A stretch of 40,062 nt of DNA from Collinsella aerofaciens. Lineage in GTDB: Bacteria; Actinomycetota; Coriobacteriia; Coriobacteriales; Coriobacteriaceae. The position numbers and the translations under genes are program-made. Below are positions 1 to 7,675 of the stretch, in pieces. Every line of letters begins with the position of its first letter. Positions within the stretch are counted from its first letter, which is position 1. The notes below the pieces were generated by a model. It made no database searches, had not been told where the DNA came from, and was given only the letters and a program-made list of their open reading frames with translations. Location of the stretch: NCBI RefSeq assembly GCF_901212495.1, contig NZ_CAAKNY010000002.1, positions 1 to 40,062 of the forward strand, given 5' to 3'.

Positions 1-267
1 TAGTCGTTGGGGACGTTCTTAAACGACTAGCTGTTGGGGGACACTCTTTCGCCACCCGGCAGCTGGGGACGTTCCTTTCCTGCCGGCACTTGGGGACAGT
101 CCCTAACTGCCGGCAGGAAAGAAATGTCCCCAAAGGCCGGCATATTGGGACAGTCTTTGCCAACCCGACCGGCAGACCGGCGAATCGGCAAAGACTGTCC
201 CCGATGGCTGGTCGTTTAAGTCTGTCCCCAATGACTACTCTTGGTCGTTTAAGTCTGTCCCCAATGA
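1..267. repeat. Mosaic of palindromic and direct intergenic repeats
   Basis: No gene is supported here. The stretch is built from several inverted repeats containing the word GGGGAC or its complement. TAGTCGTT at 1-8 pairs with 22-29. A 25-nt arm at 64-88 pairs with 108-132 with two mismatches. GGGACAGTCTTTGCC at 147-161 pairs perfectly with 187-201. Two near-perfect direct copies containing GTTTAAGTCTGTCCCC lie at 210-234 and 243-267, 33 bp apart. It lies 3' of the ABC exporter operon and could act in transcription termination or be a decayed repeat cluster. The window starts inside it, so the left edge is unknown. Confidence 0.75.
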
Positions 268-287
268 GTGCCCCGATGGCTAGACGG

Positions 288-1493
288 CTAGGCGCGGGAT
301 TTGGCGTGTGAGAGGGCGAGGCCTACGGCGGCGATGGCGGCGGCAAAGAGCACCGTGATGCCCAGGTCGCAGGCGATGTCGCCCAACACGGCAGACGTCA
401 AATCCGAGGCAAGCGCCTTGTTGATCGCGTCGCTCACCCAATATGTCGGCACAAAGTGCGCCACGGTCTGCACGGCCGAGCCCATCATCGAAAGCGGCAT
501 CCAGGCACCGCCCAAAAACGTCATGAGCAAGCCAAGCAGGTTGCCCACACCGTTGAGCAGCTCTTCGCGCGCACCCAGGCTCGAAAGGGCAAAGCCAACG
601 GCCAGCGGCGTGCACGCCAGGGCAAACGTCGCCGCCAGCGCCAGGCACACGCGACCCACACCGACCTCGGCAACCGCGCCGGCAAAGCCCACGACGCCCA
701 TCATGCTCGACACAAGCCAGATACAGACGGTGAGCACGGCGGCGGCCGCGAACACGGCAAGCGAACGCCGGCGCTCGGGGATTGGGCCGGCATCCATACG
801 ACGCACGCGCTCGGGCTCGTTCATGCCCGAAAGCACCAGCCCCACCGACACGATGACCGACGAGATGATCGCGTACGCACCAAAGTTGAAATACGACTCG
901 AGTGTGGCGGCGGCAGTCGAGTCGACCTTGACCCGCTCAATCTCGACCTCGGCACGCTTGGCGGCGGCATGCTCAGCGGCCTTGGCGACACTGCCGTTAG
1001 AGGCGACGGGCTCCAGGGCCGCCGCAGCCCCCGCGAGCGAGATCCACCGCGAGGCCTCGGCAGACGAAAGCGCTGCCGCCATGGTGCCGGAGCCGTAGGT
1101 CACGTCGAGTTTGGGCAGGGCCTCCCCCGCACGGGCGGCCGCGATCAGGTCGTCCTCAAACCCCTCCGGGATAAAGAACACGCAATCGGCGTGACCCTTG
1201 GCGCCGTTGCTCTTGGAGAGCGCGTCCGCAAGATCGTATGTGTCGTCGCCGACGCCCGTGACCAGGTCAAAGCGCGACCCCAAGTGCTTGGTAAGCGCCC
1301 GCGAAAGATCGCTGTCGTCGCGGTCGACCACGACCACGTTGGCATCGCAAGGCTTGTAGTCGGTGAGCTGCGACGAGTTCGAGCTCACCGATGCCGCGAT
1401 AAACACACCCAGCAGTGAAAGAAACACCGTATAGATGAGCAGGTAGAGCGGGTGCGCGAGCGCCATGCGAAGCGCAGTCTTAAAGGTGCTCAT
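288..1493 (-). CDS. ABC-2 type exporter permease (second permease of the operon)
   Basis: Membrane subunit of an ABC exporter, acting in the cytoplasmic membrane; substrate unknown. About 401 residues. One hydrophobic segment near residues 15-35 is followed by a large extracytoplasmic domain (about 40-190), then five or six hydrophobic segments in the C-terminal half, the layout of the ABC2_membrane_3 family. The ATG at 1493 is chosen because AAGGAG lies 6 nt upstream; an in-frame start at 1508 lacks this spacing. The start overlaps the 3' end of the preceding permease gene by 14 nt, which indicates translational coupling. The two permeases are diverged relatives and probably form a heterodimer driven by the ATPase at 2677-3615. 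The gene ends in TAG. Confidence 0.85.
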   Translation of the reverse strand: MSTFKTALRMALAHPLYLLIYTVFLSLLGVFIAASVSSNSSQLTDYKPCDANVVVVDRDDSDLSRALTKHLGSRFDLVTGVGDDTYDLADALSKSNGAKGHADCVFFIPEGFEDDLIAAARAGEALPKLDVTYGSGTMAAALSSAEASRWISLAGAAAALEPVASNGSVAKAAEHAAAKRAEVEIERVKVDSTAAATLESYFNFGAYAIISSVIVSVGLVLSGMNEPERVRRMDAGPIPERRRSLAVFAAAAVLTVCIWLVSSMMGVVGFAGAVAEVGVGRVCLALAATFALACTPLAVGFALSSLGAREELLNGVGNLLGLLMTFLGGAWMPLSMMGSAVQTVAHFVPTYWVSDAINKALASDLTSAVLGDIACDLGITVLFAAAIAAVGLALSHAKSRA

Positions 1494-2667
1494 AGCGGCT
1501 CCTTCCAAAGATTAGCGATGCGGCGGTGACAAACACCAGGGCCATGAGGACCAGCGCGCCGGCGCGAACGGCAAAGGGTCCCAGATCCTCAAAGAAATAC
1601 AGACGGTTGAACATGTCGCAGATGAGCTTGACAGGATTGAGCCAGCACTCGGCCGGGCAGGCGCGGGCGACGTCGTCGGCAAGTCCCATCGCCGGCACGC
1701 CGTAGAGGCCGGCGAACAGGGCGCACGTGGTGGCAAAGCCCGTGAGGATGCCGGACTTGGACGCCTTGCCGCCCTTAACGGGAAGCGTGCCCACAAAGAG
1801 CCCCAAGCCCGTGGCGGCTAGCGCGGACACAGCGCCACCTACCAGGCACAGCCCCTCGCGCCCGCCAAAGTCGACACCGACCACCAGGCGCACGTAGCCG
1901 ATCGCAACCGCTATCGAGGCAAAGGAGACCAGCCATGATCCCACAAAGATGCCGGCCAGCGACGCCGTCTTGGAAAGGCCGCCCACGCAGCGACGCGTGC
2001 CGAGGCCGGACAGATTGGGCTGCAAATCGACGACGCTCAAAGCGGCAAACTCAGCAGACATCATCGCGACCAGGCCAAAGAGTGCGAAATAGTAGATGGT
2101 CGTAGCGTCGGGCGTGGTGCGCGTAAGGCTCACGCGACGGGCGCCGCCCTCGAGCGATAGGGCGCGCGCAACCGCCTCCGGATCGGTAAGCGCCGCCGGG
2201 TTGTCCTGGGCAATCTGGCGCATGAGCTCGGCATTTTGCGTATACGAGCTTGCCACCGTCTCCAGAATGCTGCGGTCGGCGAGCACCGACGTCGCACGCG
2301 AGCTGTCATAACTCGAAAGCAACGTGAGCCTGGGTGCGCCCGCATCGTCGACCGTATAGATGCCCGCGACCTCGCCGGCCTTGAGTGCTTTGCGCGCGGC
2401 TGCCAAATCTTTGTACTCGCTCACATCGAGCAGCTGGTCGTCACCTTCCTTGGCAAGCGACGTCGCAACGTCCTTAAAGGTCGAAGCGTCCCAGGCCTCG
2501 TCCGCCACGACGGCAACCGGCACCGGGTCGATCTTACCGTCGGAGCTGAGGTTCACAAACATAAACATAAACATCGTGGAAAGCGCGATGGGAAAGACCG
2601 CGCTCCAGACCCACGTGCTCGGCCGGCGCAGCAGCGTCTTGACCGTGGTGATGATGGTGTTGAACAT
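1480..2667 (-). CDS. ABC-2 type exporter permease (first permease of the operon)
   Basis: Membrane subunit of the same ABC exporter. 395 residues: an N-terminal hydrophobic segment at about 18-38, an extracytoplasmic region to about residue 200, then a cluster of membrane segments to the C-terminus, as in ABC2_membrane_3 proteins such as NatB/YhaP-type permeases. The gene starts 9 nt after the TAG of the ATPase gene and its end overlaps the next permease gene, so ATPase-permease-permease form one operon. The substrate cannot be read from the sequence; exporters of this form handle drugs, lipids, sodium or peptides. No lantibiotic or immunity gene lies nearby. Confidence 0.85.
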   Translation of the reverse strand: MFNTIITTVKTLLRRPSTWVWSAVFPIALSTMFMFMFVNLSSDGKIDPVPVAVVADEAWDASTFKDVATSLAKEGDDQLLDVSEYKDLAAARKALKAGEVAGIYTVDDAGAPRLTLLSSYDSSRATSVLADRSILETVASSYTQNAELMRQIAQDNPAALTDPEAVARALSLEGGARRVSLTRTTPDATTIYYFALFGLVAMMSAEFAALSVVDLQPNLSGLGTRRCVGGLSKTASLAGIFVGSWLVSFASIAVAIGYVRLVVGVDFGGREGLCLVGGAVSALAATGLGLFVGTLPVKGGKASKSGILTGFATTCALFAGLYGVPAMGLADDVARACPAECWLNPVKLICDMFNRLYFFEDLGPFAVRAGALVLMALVFVTAASLIFGRSRYEHL

Positions 2668-2676
2668 GGCCGCCCC

Positions 2677-3615
2677 CTAGTCGCGCAGCTCGCGGCCGGT
2701 GATCTCGAGAAACACGTCGTTGAGGGTCGGCGGTTCGCTCCATACGCGGCCGAGCGCCACGTCGGCGGCGCGCAACGTGTCGAGGATGTCAACCAGATTG
2801 TGCGGGCTCGCTTCGCAGGTGCAGACGAGCTCGCCGTCGGACAGCTCAACCGAAAGCACGTGCTCGAGGGCGCGCAGTCGCTCGACCGTGGCGGGCTCGA
2901 CGGCGCCGACCTCGACGGTCACGCGCTCGCCCATCTGAATCATGCGCTTGAGCTCGTCGTTGGTGCCCTGCGCCAGCACGCGCCCGCCGTCCATGATCAT
3001 GATGCGGCTGCAAATCTGCTCGACTTCCTCCATGTAATGGCTGGTATACACCACCGTAGCGCCCTCGTCGCGCAGGCGGCAGATGCCCCCCAGGATGGCG
3101 TTGCGGCTCTGGGGGTCGACCGCCACCGTGGGCTCGTCAAAAAAGATGAGCTCGGGCTTGTGCGCGATACCGCAGGCAATGTTGAGCCGGCGCGCCAGAC
3201 CGCCCGAGAGCTTACCGGGGCGAAACTTGGCAAAGTCGCCCAGCCCGACAAAGTCGATCGCCTCGTCCACCAGCGCGCGGCGGCGCTTGCGGTCGCTGAC
3301 GTAAAGGCTGCAGAAATAGTCGATGTTCTCGCGCACCGTGAGCTCGTTGAACACCGCAACTTGCTGCGGGACCACGCCGATGCGACGCTTGAGGTCATAA
3401 CGCGTGGGCGTCATGGGCTCGCCGAACAGCTCGATGGTGCCTTTGTCGTAGGCGAGCAGCTGCAAAATGCAGTTGATGGACGTGGTCTTGCCCGAGCCGT
3501 TGGGGCCCAGCAGGCCAAAGATCTCGCCGGGAGCGATGCTCAGGTTAAAGTGGTCGAGCGCAATAAGATCGTCATAGCGCTTGACGAGGTTTTCGACATG
3601 GACGATGTCTGTCAT
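2677..3615 (-). CDS. ABC exporter ATP-binding protein
   Basis: Cytoplasmic ATPase that powers the two ABC-2 permeases downstream. 312 residues from the ATG at 3615, beginning MTDIVHVENLVKRYDD. It has Walker A GPNGSGKTT (about 39-47), a signature motif LSGGLARR (normally LSGGQ-x-R), Walker B ELIFFDEPTV with the catalytic Glu, and an H-loop in VVYTSHYMEE. A C-terminal domain of about 90 residues resembles the extension of drug-exporter ATPases of the DrrA/CcmA type. An upstream in-frame start at 3681 would add 22 residues unlike the family, whereas AGAAGG precedes the ATG at 3615. The Gln-to-Leu change in the signature loop is tolerated in some exporters. It is the first gene of the three-gene operon. 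Confidence 0.93.
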   Translation of the reverse strand: MTDIVHVENLVKRYDDLIALDHFNLSIAPGEIFGLLGPNGSGKTTSINCILQLLAYDKGTIELFGEPMTPTRYDLKRRIGVVPQQVAVFNELTVRENIDYFCSLYVSDRKRRRALVDEAIDFVGLGDFAKFRPGKLSGGLARRLNIACGIAHKPELIFFDEPTVAVDPQSRNAILGGICRLRDEGATVVYTSHYMEEVEQICSRIMIMDGGRVLAQGTNDELKRMIQMGERVTVEVGAVEPATVERLRALEHVLSVELSDGELVCTCEASPHNLVDILDTLRAADVALGRVWSEPPTLNDVFLEITGRELRD

Positions 3616-3729
3616 GAGGAAGCCCTTCTGTCGGTCGTGGTCTGGTACGGCTGCATCATCGCAGGAGCCGCCGGCGCGCACCAGTGAGCTTTGTCACGAG
3701 TGCAGCGCCAACAGAACCGGCATCGCCAC

Positions 3730-3806
3730 GGGACAAAGCAATCAGATGTGTTTGTCCCAAATCTTAAGTAAGTGGGGCCTGCATTTCTGATCACTTTGAC
3801 CCGTCC
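3730..3806. repeat. Dispersed inverted repeat, copy A
   Basis: GGGACAAA at 3730-3737 and TTTGTCCC at 3751-3758 form a perfect inverted repeat around a 13-nt loop, followed by AAATCTTAAG and a second, degenerate hairpin half ending in GACCC near 3802. The same arrangement recurs at 6987-7062. It lies 3' of the ATPase/DUF4143 gene and may limit read-through into the ABC operon, but it has no U-run. Confidence 0.7.
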
Positions 3807-3825
3807 GCGCCGTAGCAATCACTAG

Positions 3826-4998
3826 CTAAAACAGCTCCACCTCATCCCGCAAGAACTGCTCAACCGAAACGTTACGATCGCCCACAATCATCGGCTTCGC
3901 CTGAGGGTTCTGCGCCAAAAACTCAGTCATACCGCTCTTGGACACGCGGCCGCTTTTAACCTCGATCGCCGCAAGGGCGTCATCGCCGCGCTTCGCCACA
4001 AAGTCCACCTCGAGATTACCCTCACGCCACCAATACAGCTCAAAGCCTTCTGTTTGAGCACGCGCGATGAGCCGGGCGCCCACCGCAGTTTCGACCAAAT
4101 GCCCTCGCAGGGCAGAATCAGCCAACAAGTCACCCGCCCCGCGCCACATCGAGAACATTAATGAGGGATCATGCACAAGCAGTCGCGGCGAGCTTGCCCT
4201 CGACCTCACCTGTTTGGCGTCGTATTTTTGCAACCCGCTCATCATGCCCGCCTTGGACAGCAGGTCAAGATAATGACGCACGGTATCAGTGTTTCCCTTA
4301 TCGTCGAGCTGCCCCAGCAGTTTTCGATACGATATCTCCTGCGCCGAATACTGCGCACCCAGCTCAAAGAGGGCTCGCATGAGCGCCGGCTTGCGTACGT
4401 CCTCCATCTGCAATACGTCACGCGAAATCGTCGATTCCACGATCGAATCGCGCATATACTCTCGCCAACGATTGACATCGCTCTTGAGAATCGCGGCACC
4501 CGGATACCCGCCAAACATCAGATAATCCTCGAAGCTATAGCCAAACGCCTCGGACATCTCGGAGAGACTCCAATGCGTCGAACGCAGTAGCTCAAATCGC
4601 CCCGCAAGCGATTCGGTCAGCCCACTGCCGAGAAGCAAGCTCGACGAACCGAACAGCACCACGAGAAGCTTGGTGTCGTTCCAAGAGTCTTCGTCCCACA
4701 GGGCCTTGACCGTCTCGGACCAACCCGTAACTTTTTGTATCTCGTCGAGCACGAGGATGGCACGCGAACCATTACTTGTCAGCTGCCGAGCCTGGCGCCA
4801 CTCAAGGTCGATCCAATCCCCCGCGAGCTCGCGCGACGAGTCGGCACTCGCCACGCGACACGGAAGCCCGCAAGCCTTGACCGCCTGCTTGATGGCCGTG
4901 GTCTTGCCAGTTTGTCTGGGGCCCATAACCACCTGAATAAAGGAACGCGGCCCCATGAGTCTTTGCTGTAACACGGTCGATATCTTGCGCCTATACAC
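3826..4998 (-). CDS. AAA ATPase with DUF4143 domain (COG1373 type)
   Basis: Predicted ATPase of the COG1373 group; cellular role unknown. 390 residues. The N-terminal AAA domain has Walker A GPRQTGKT at 26-33 and Walker B ILVLDEIQKV at 81-90. The C-terminal DUF4143 part ends with a nuclease-like pattern, a D in EVDFVAKRGDD followed by EVK in AAIEVKSGR, matching the D...ExK core of PD-(D/E)XK folds. The start is GTG at 4998, with AAGAGG a few nt upstream. It is monocistronic, with a 22-bp-period iteron array at 5023-5080 immediately upstream. A second, diverged member of the family at 28113-29417 shares the architecture. Such genes are scattered in gut bacteria and archaea, often near mobile DNA, and are not established toxins or defence genes. 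Confidence 0.88.
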   Translation of the reverse strand: MYRRKISTVLQQRLMGPRSFIQVVMGPRQTGKTTAIKQAVKACGLPCRVASADSSRELAGDWIDLEWRQARQLTSNGSRAILVLDEIQKVTGWSETVKALWDEDSWNDTKLLVVLFGSSSLLLGSGLTESLAGRFELLRSTHWSLSEMSEAFGYSFEDYLMFGGYPGAAILKSDVNRWREYMRDSIVESTISRDVLQMEDVRKPALMRALFELGAQYSAQEISYRKLLGQLDDKGNTDTVRHYLDLLSKAGMMSGLQKYDAKQVRSRASSPRLLVHDPSLMFSMWRGAGDLLADSALRGHLVETAVGARLIARAQTEGFELYWWREGNLEVDFVAKRGDDALAAIEVKSGRVSKSGMTEFLAQNPQAKPMIVGDRNVSVEQFLRDEVELF

Positions 4999-5022
4999 CT
5001 AGAGCCTCTTTTTGATAAATCT

Positions 5023-5080
5023 ATCTAGCAAAAATAATAGCTGTATCTAGCAAAAATGATAGATACAACTATCAAAAATG
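5023..5080 (-). promoter_or_regulatory. Three iterons at 22-bp period before the ATPase/DUF4143 gene
   Basis: The word CAAAAAT occurs at 5029, 5051 and 5073, exactly 22 bp apart. The first two copies share the longer word ATCTAGCAAAAATRATAG; the third is less conserved outside the core. The array ends about 25 nt before the GTG start at 4998 and therefore covers the expected promoter and leader. Same-face spacing of about two helical turns suggests cooperative binding of a regulator, perhaps the gene product itself (inference). Confidence 0.65.
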
Positions 5081-5127
5081 CTCAGGTGAAATGATTGTCG
5101 GCGAGATTTAGTCGCGGTCCCCTTGCT

Positions 5128-5141
5128 GTGACAAATGTCAC
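5128..5141. promoter_or_regulatory. Palindrome upstream of the two-component operon
   Basis: GTGACA-AA-TGTCAC is a perfect inverted repeat, centred about 60 nt before the histidine kinase start. Its size and place fit an operator, for example a binding site for the LuxR-type response regulator of the same operon. The binding protein is inferred only. Confidence 0.45.
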
Positions 5142-5181
5142 GGTTGCTCCTGACGGCGCCTCCCCCACGCGCGCCATCGCG

Positions 5182-5187
5182 TACAAT
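5182..5187 (+). promoter_or_regulatory. Probable -10 element giving a leaderless kinase mRNA
   Basis: TACAAT lies 6 nt before the ATG at 5194, so transcription would start at or next to the start codon. There is no Shine-Dalgarno sequence between them, and no clear -35 hexamer. The same hexamer occurs upstream of coaX and folP in this window, so it is probably the local -10 form. Confidence 0.45.
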
Positions 5188-5193
5188 ACCCGT

Positions 5194-6339
5194 ATGAACA
5201 GGCTATTCGACAAATCGATCGTGCTGGCGTGCTGCATCGCGGCCGCCTTGGGCCTTGCTGTGGATGCTCGCTTGGTCGCGGCGTTTTGCCTTGGCGTTGT
5301 CATCGCCGCACTGGCCGAAGTCGTGCAGGGAAACCGCGCCCGCCGTGCGAACGAGGCCGTGAGCTACGCTTACATCATCGCGGCCGTCTTTGTGCCGTCC
5401 TTTGTGCCGTTTGCGCCCCTCGCCTTCTACGACATCGCGCAGCATGTGCGCCGCGAGCACGCATGGCCCGCACTGGGCGTGGCCACCACTTTTGTCTTCG
5501 CGCTCGTTGCGGATTATCGCGCGGGCACGCTTCCCGCCCGCGCGCTGCTGCTGACCGCCATCCTTTCGGTCGCCGCCACCTTACTATCGCTGCGCACCGC
5601 CCAGCTGGAGCGCGAGCAGGAGCGTATGCGCCGCACCCGCGACGAGCTGCAGGAACGAGCCCTGGCATTGGAGGCGCGCAACCGCGATCTTGCGGACCGC
5701 CAGGACTACGAAGTCGAGCTCGCGACACTCGCCGAACGCGCCCGCATCGCGCGCGAGATTCACGATAACGTCGGGCACCAGCTCACGCGCGCCTCACTGC
5801 AGGCCGAAGCCCTGTGCGTGGTCCACGCCAATGAACCCGGCGTCGCCGCCGATTTCGCCGATGTCAAACGCACGGTCGATGAGGCGCTCCAGCTCGTACG
5901 CGCCAGCGTCCATGCGCTCAACGACAACGCCGTCGACCTTTCCGTGCAGCTCGAACGCATTGTTGAAGGCGCGCGCTCGGACGGCGGTCCGCAGATTGAG
6001 CTTGAGGTTTTGGCCGAGCATGCACCCGCCAACGTCGCCAATTGCTTTGCGGCGATCCTGCGCGAGGCGCTCTCCAACACCATGCGTCACGCCCGTGCTC
6101 AGAACGTTACCGTGCGGTGCATGGAACATCCGTCGTTTTACCAGCTCGTCGTTTCCGACGACGGAACGGGAGCGACCAAGACAAACAGCCGAGGCATCGC
6201 AGAAGGCATGGGGCTCGGCTCCATGCGCGAACGCGTCGAGGCGCTTGGCGGGACCTTTACCGCCGGGCCGCGCGCCGGCGCCGGCGGCTGGCGTGTGTTT
6301 GCCACTGTTCCCAAACAGCAAGGAGATGACGCCCGATGA
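5194..6339 (+). CDS. Sensor histidine kinase, NarL/LiaS-type (HisKA_3)
   Basis: Membrane-bound sensor kinase of a two-component system; signal unknown. 381 residues from ATG 5194. Four or five hydrophobic segments fill residues 8-132 with almost no extracellular loop, so sensing is probably in the membrane or by an accessory protein. A coiled-coil linker (about 135-180) leads to a HisKA_3 dimerisation domain with REIHDNVGHQL and the phospho-acceptor His at 190. The HATPase domain follows, with N-box LREALSNTMRHA, G1 box VVSDDGTGA and G2 box GMGLGSMRERV. A more upstream in-frame ATG at 5095 is rejected because it adds residues with no family likeness and overlaps the palindrome and -10 element. 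The 3' end overlaps the response regulator by ATGA. Confidence 0.9.
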   Translation: MNRLFDKSIVLACCIAAALGLAVDARLVAAFCLGVVIAALAEVVQGNRARRANEAVSYAYIIAAVFVPSFVPFAPLAFYDIAQHVRREHAWPALGVATTFVFALVADYRAGTLPARALLLTAILSVAATLLSLRTAQLEREQERMRRTRDELQERALALEARNRDLADRQDYEVELATLAERARIAREIHDNVGHQLTRASLQAEALCVVHANEPGVAADFADVKRTVDEALQLVRASVHALNDNAVDLSVQLERIVEGARSDGGPQIELEVLAEHAPANVANCFAAILREALSNTMRHARAQNVTVRCMEHPSFYQLVVSDDGTGATKTNSRGIAEGMGLGSMRERVEALGGTFTAGPRAGAGGWRVFATVPKQQGDDAR

Positions 6340-6965
6340 GGCTCATAGTCGTCGACGATGACCGCCTGGTGGTCGATTCGCTCAAGATTATCCTGGGTGC
6401 CCAGCCGCAGATCGAGGTGGTGGGTACCGGCGCCAACGGCAACGACGCGGTGGCGCTCTACACCGAGCGCGCACCCGACATCGCGCTGCTCGACATTCAG
6501 ATGCCGGGGCGCGACGGCCTTTCGGCGGCCCGCGAGATCCTCGAGTACGACCCCACGGCACGCGTGGTGTTCCTGACCACGTTTTCGGATGACGAGTACA
6601 TTGTGTCGGCGCTCAAACTGGGTGCCCGCGGCTATCTGATCAAAACCGATGTCGCCGCCATTCCGCCAGCGTTGACGCAGGTCATGAATGGCAAACGCGT
6701 ACTCGAGGGCAAGGCGATCGAGGATATCGATTTTGATGGAACGGATGTTGAGGCCGGCACGCCCCGCCGGCCCGCAGCCTTTGCCGGCCTGACCGACCGC
6801 GAGTTCGAGGTCGCCGAGCTCATCGCCCGCGGACTCGACAACAAGGAGATTGCCGCCACCGCCTATATGGGCGAAGGCACCGTGCGAAACCACATCAGCT
6901 CGATCCTGGCCAAAATGGGCCTACGCAACCGCACCCAAATCGCCATTGCCTACCTGCGCGGATAG
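6336..6965 (+). CDS. LuxR/NarL-family response regulator
   Basis: Cytoplasmic DNA-binding partner of the kinase encoded just upstream, coupled through an ATGA overlap. 209 residues. The receiver domain (1-120) has acidic residues D7-D9, phospho-acceptor D53 in LLDIQMPG, T81 and K103. The C-terminal HTH (about 145-205) has the LuxR signature LTDREFEVAELIARGLDNKE followed by the recognition helix TVRNHISSILAKMG. Targets are unknown. Candidates are its own promoter (palindrome at 5128-5141) and the ABC exporter at 288-3615, since kinase-regulator-exporter sets of this family are common; the intervening ATPase/DUF4143 gene weakens that link. Confidence 0.93.
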   Translation: MRLIVVDDDRLVVDSLKIILGAQPQIEVVGTGANGNDAVALYTERAPDIALLDIQMPGRDGLSAAREILEYDPTARVVFLTTFSDDEYIVSALKLGARGYLIKTDVAAIPPALTQVMNGKRVLEGKAIEDIDFDGTDVEAGTPRRPAAFAGLTDREFEVAELIARGLDNKEIAATAYMGEGTVRNHISSILAKMGLRNRTQIAIAYLRG

Positions 6966-6986
6966 CCACCGGCCCAGCAATCCGGC

Positions 6987-7062
6987 GGGACAAATTAATC
7001 AGATTTATTTGTCCCAAATCTTAAGAAAACGGGACAAACACTACTGATTACTTAGTCCCATT
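6987..7062. repeat. Dispersed inverted repeat, copy B
   Basis: GGGACAAA at 6987-6994 pairs with TTTGTCCC at 7008-7015 around a 13-nt loop, followed by AAATCTTAAG and a second hairpin whose arms are GGGAC and GTCCC (about 7031-7059). Loop length and flanking word match copy A at 3730-3806. It lies directly 3' of the response regulator gene and could help terminate or stabilise its mRNA. Confidence 0.7.
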
Positions 7063-7087
7063 GCTGCCACCGATTTAATGTCATTTC

Positions 7088-7239
7088 AAAACTATGCCGG
7101 TTTACGGGGCTGGAGTCAGAACCCTCATCCATACCCGCTATTTTTGAAAAATGGCAGACCGTCTACCTGCGGTTTTAATTTCGCGATTTTCGGTATGGTC
7201 GAGGGTTCGCAATCCAGCCCCGTAAACCGGCATAGTTTT
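7088..7239. repeat. 152-bp element with 27-bp perfect terminal inverted repeats
   Basis: A 27-nt arm at 7088-7114, containing CTATGCCGGTTTACGGGG, is repeated as its exact reverse complement at 7213-7239. Inside, GAACCCTC and CCATACC pair with GGTATGG and GAGGGTTC, so the stem can extend, with two short internal mismatched stretches, to about 42 pairs. The centre of about 60 nt contains ATTTTTGAAAAAT. No coding sequence and no clear target duplication are visible. It may be a MITE-like element, a structured RNA or a large bidirectional terminator between the regulator (+) and the hydrogenase operon (-). Confidence 0.7.
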
Positions 7240-7270
7240 GTTCGCGGTGGCCTGACCGCACGCTCAAACG

Positions 7271-7305
7271 TGGGGCCGGTGGGGCATTTTTGCCCCGCCG
7301 GCCCC
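7271..7305 (-). terminator. Terminator-like hairpin after the Ech operon
   Basis: GGGGCCGGTGGGGCA at 7272-7286 pairs with TGCCCCGCCGGCCCC at 7291-7305 around a TTTT loop, one G-T pair apart from perfect. It lies 21 nt beyond the stop of echF. The run of U after the stem on the minus strand is weak. Confidence 0.6.
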
Positions 7306-7326
7306 TGTTCCAGCTCTATTCCAGCG

Positions 7327-7668
7327 CTATTCCGGTTTGGTTTCTACCGTGGGAGTCTTGTCCGCCGCGACCGGGGTGCGGGCGGTGTCCATACTCAGGC
7401 AGCGCTTGGGGCAGCTTTCGATGCATTCGCCGCACACCACGCAAGCGTACGGGTCGATCGACCAGGTGCCGCGCTTGCGATCGACCACGAGCGCGCCCGC
7501 CGGACAGCGACGTGCGCACATGCCGCAGCAGATGCACGCGTCCATGTCATTGACGATATGCCCGCGCAGGCGCTCGGGCGCCGCCAGCTTCTCCTGCGGA
7601 TAGCACACCGTGACCGGCTGCTTGACCATAGAACCCAAGGCCGTCTTGGCAAATGTCAGCAAACTCAT
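7327..7668 (-). CDS. echF: Ech hydrogenase polyferredoxin subunit
   Basis: Iron-sulfur subunit that passes electrons from ferredoxin towards the [NiFe] site, on the cytoplasmic side of the membrane complex. 113 residues. Two complete CxxCxxCxxxCP motifs give two [4Fe-4S] clusters: Cys 45/48/51/55 and Cys 76/79/82/86. This is the NuoI/HycF/EchF pattern. The C-terminal 20 residues are rich in Thr, Ala and Pro and are probably disordered. It is the last gene of the operon, 7 nt after the large-subunit gene, and is followed by the hairpin at 7271-7305. No NAD-binding module lies nearby, which supports ferredoxin as electron partner. Confidence 0.88.
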   Translation of the reverse strand: MSLLTFAKTALGSMVKQPVTVCYPQEKLAAPERLRGHIVNDMDACICCGMCARRCPAGALVVDRKRGTWSIDPYACVVCGECIESCPKRCLSMDTARTPVAADKTPTVETKPE

Positions 7669-7675
7669 GCCGCGC

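Noticed and set aside
3826..4998. Toxin-antitoxin or abortive-infection module
   Set aside because: The ATPase/DUF4143 gene is alone, with no small partner gene in either direction; the domain alone does not support the claim.
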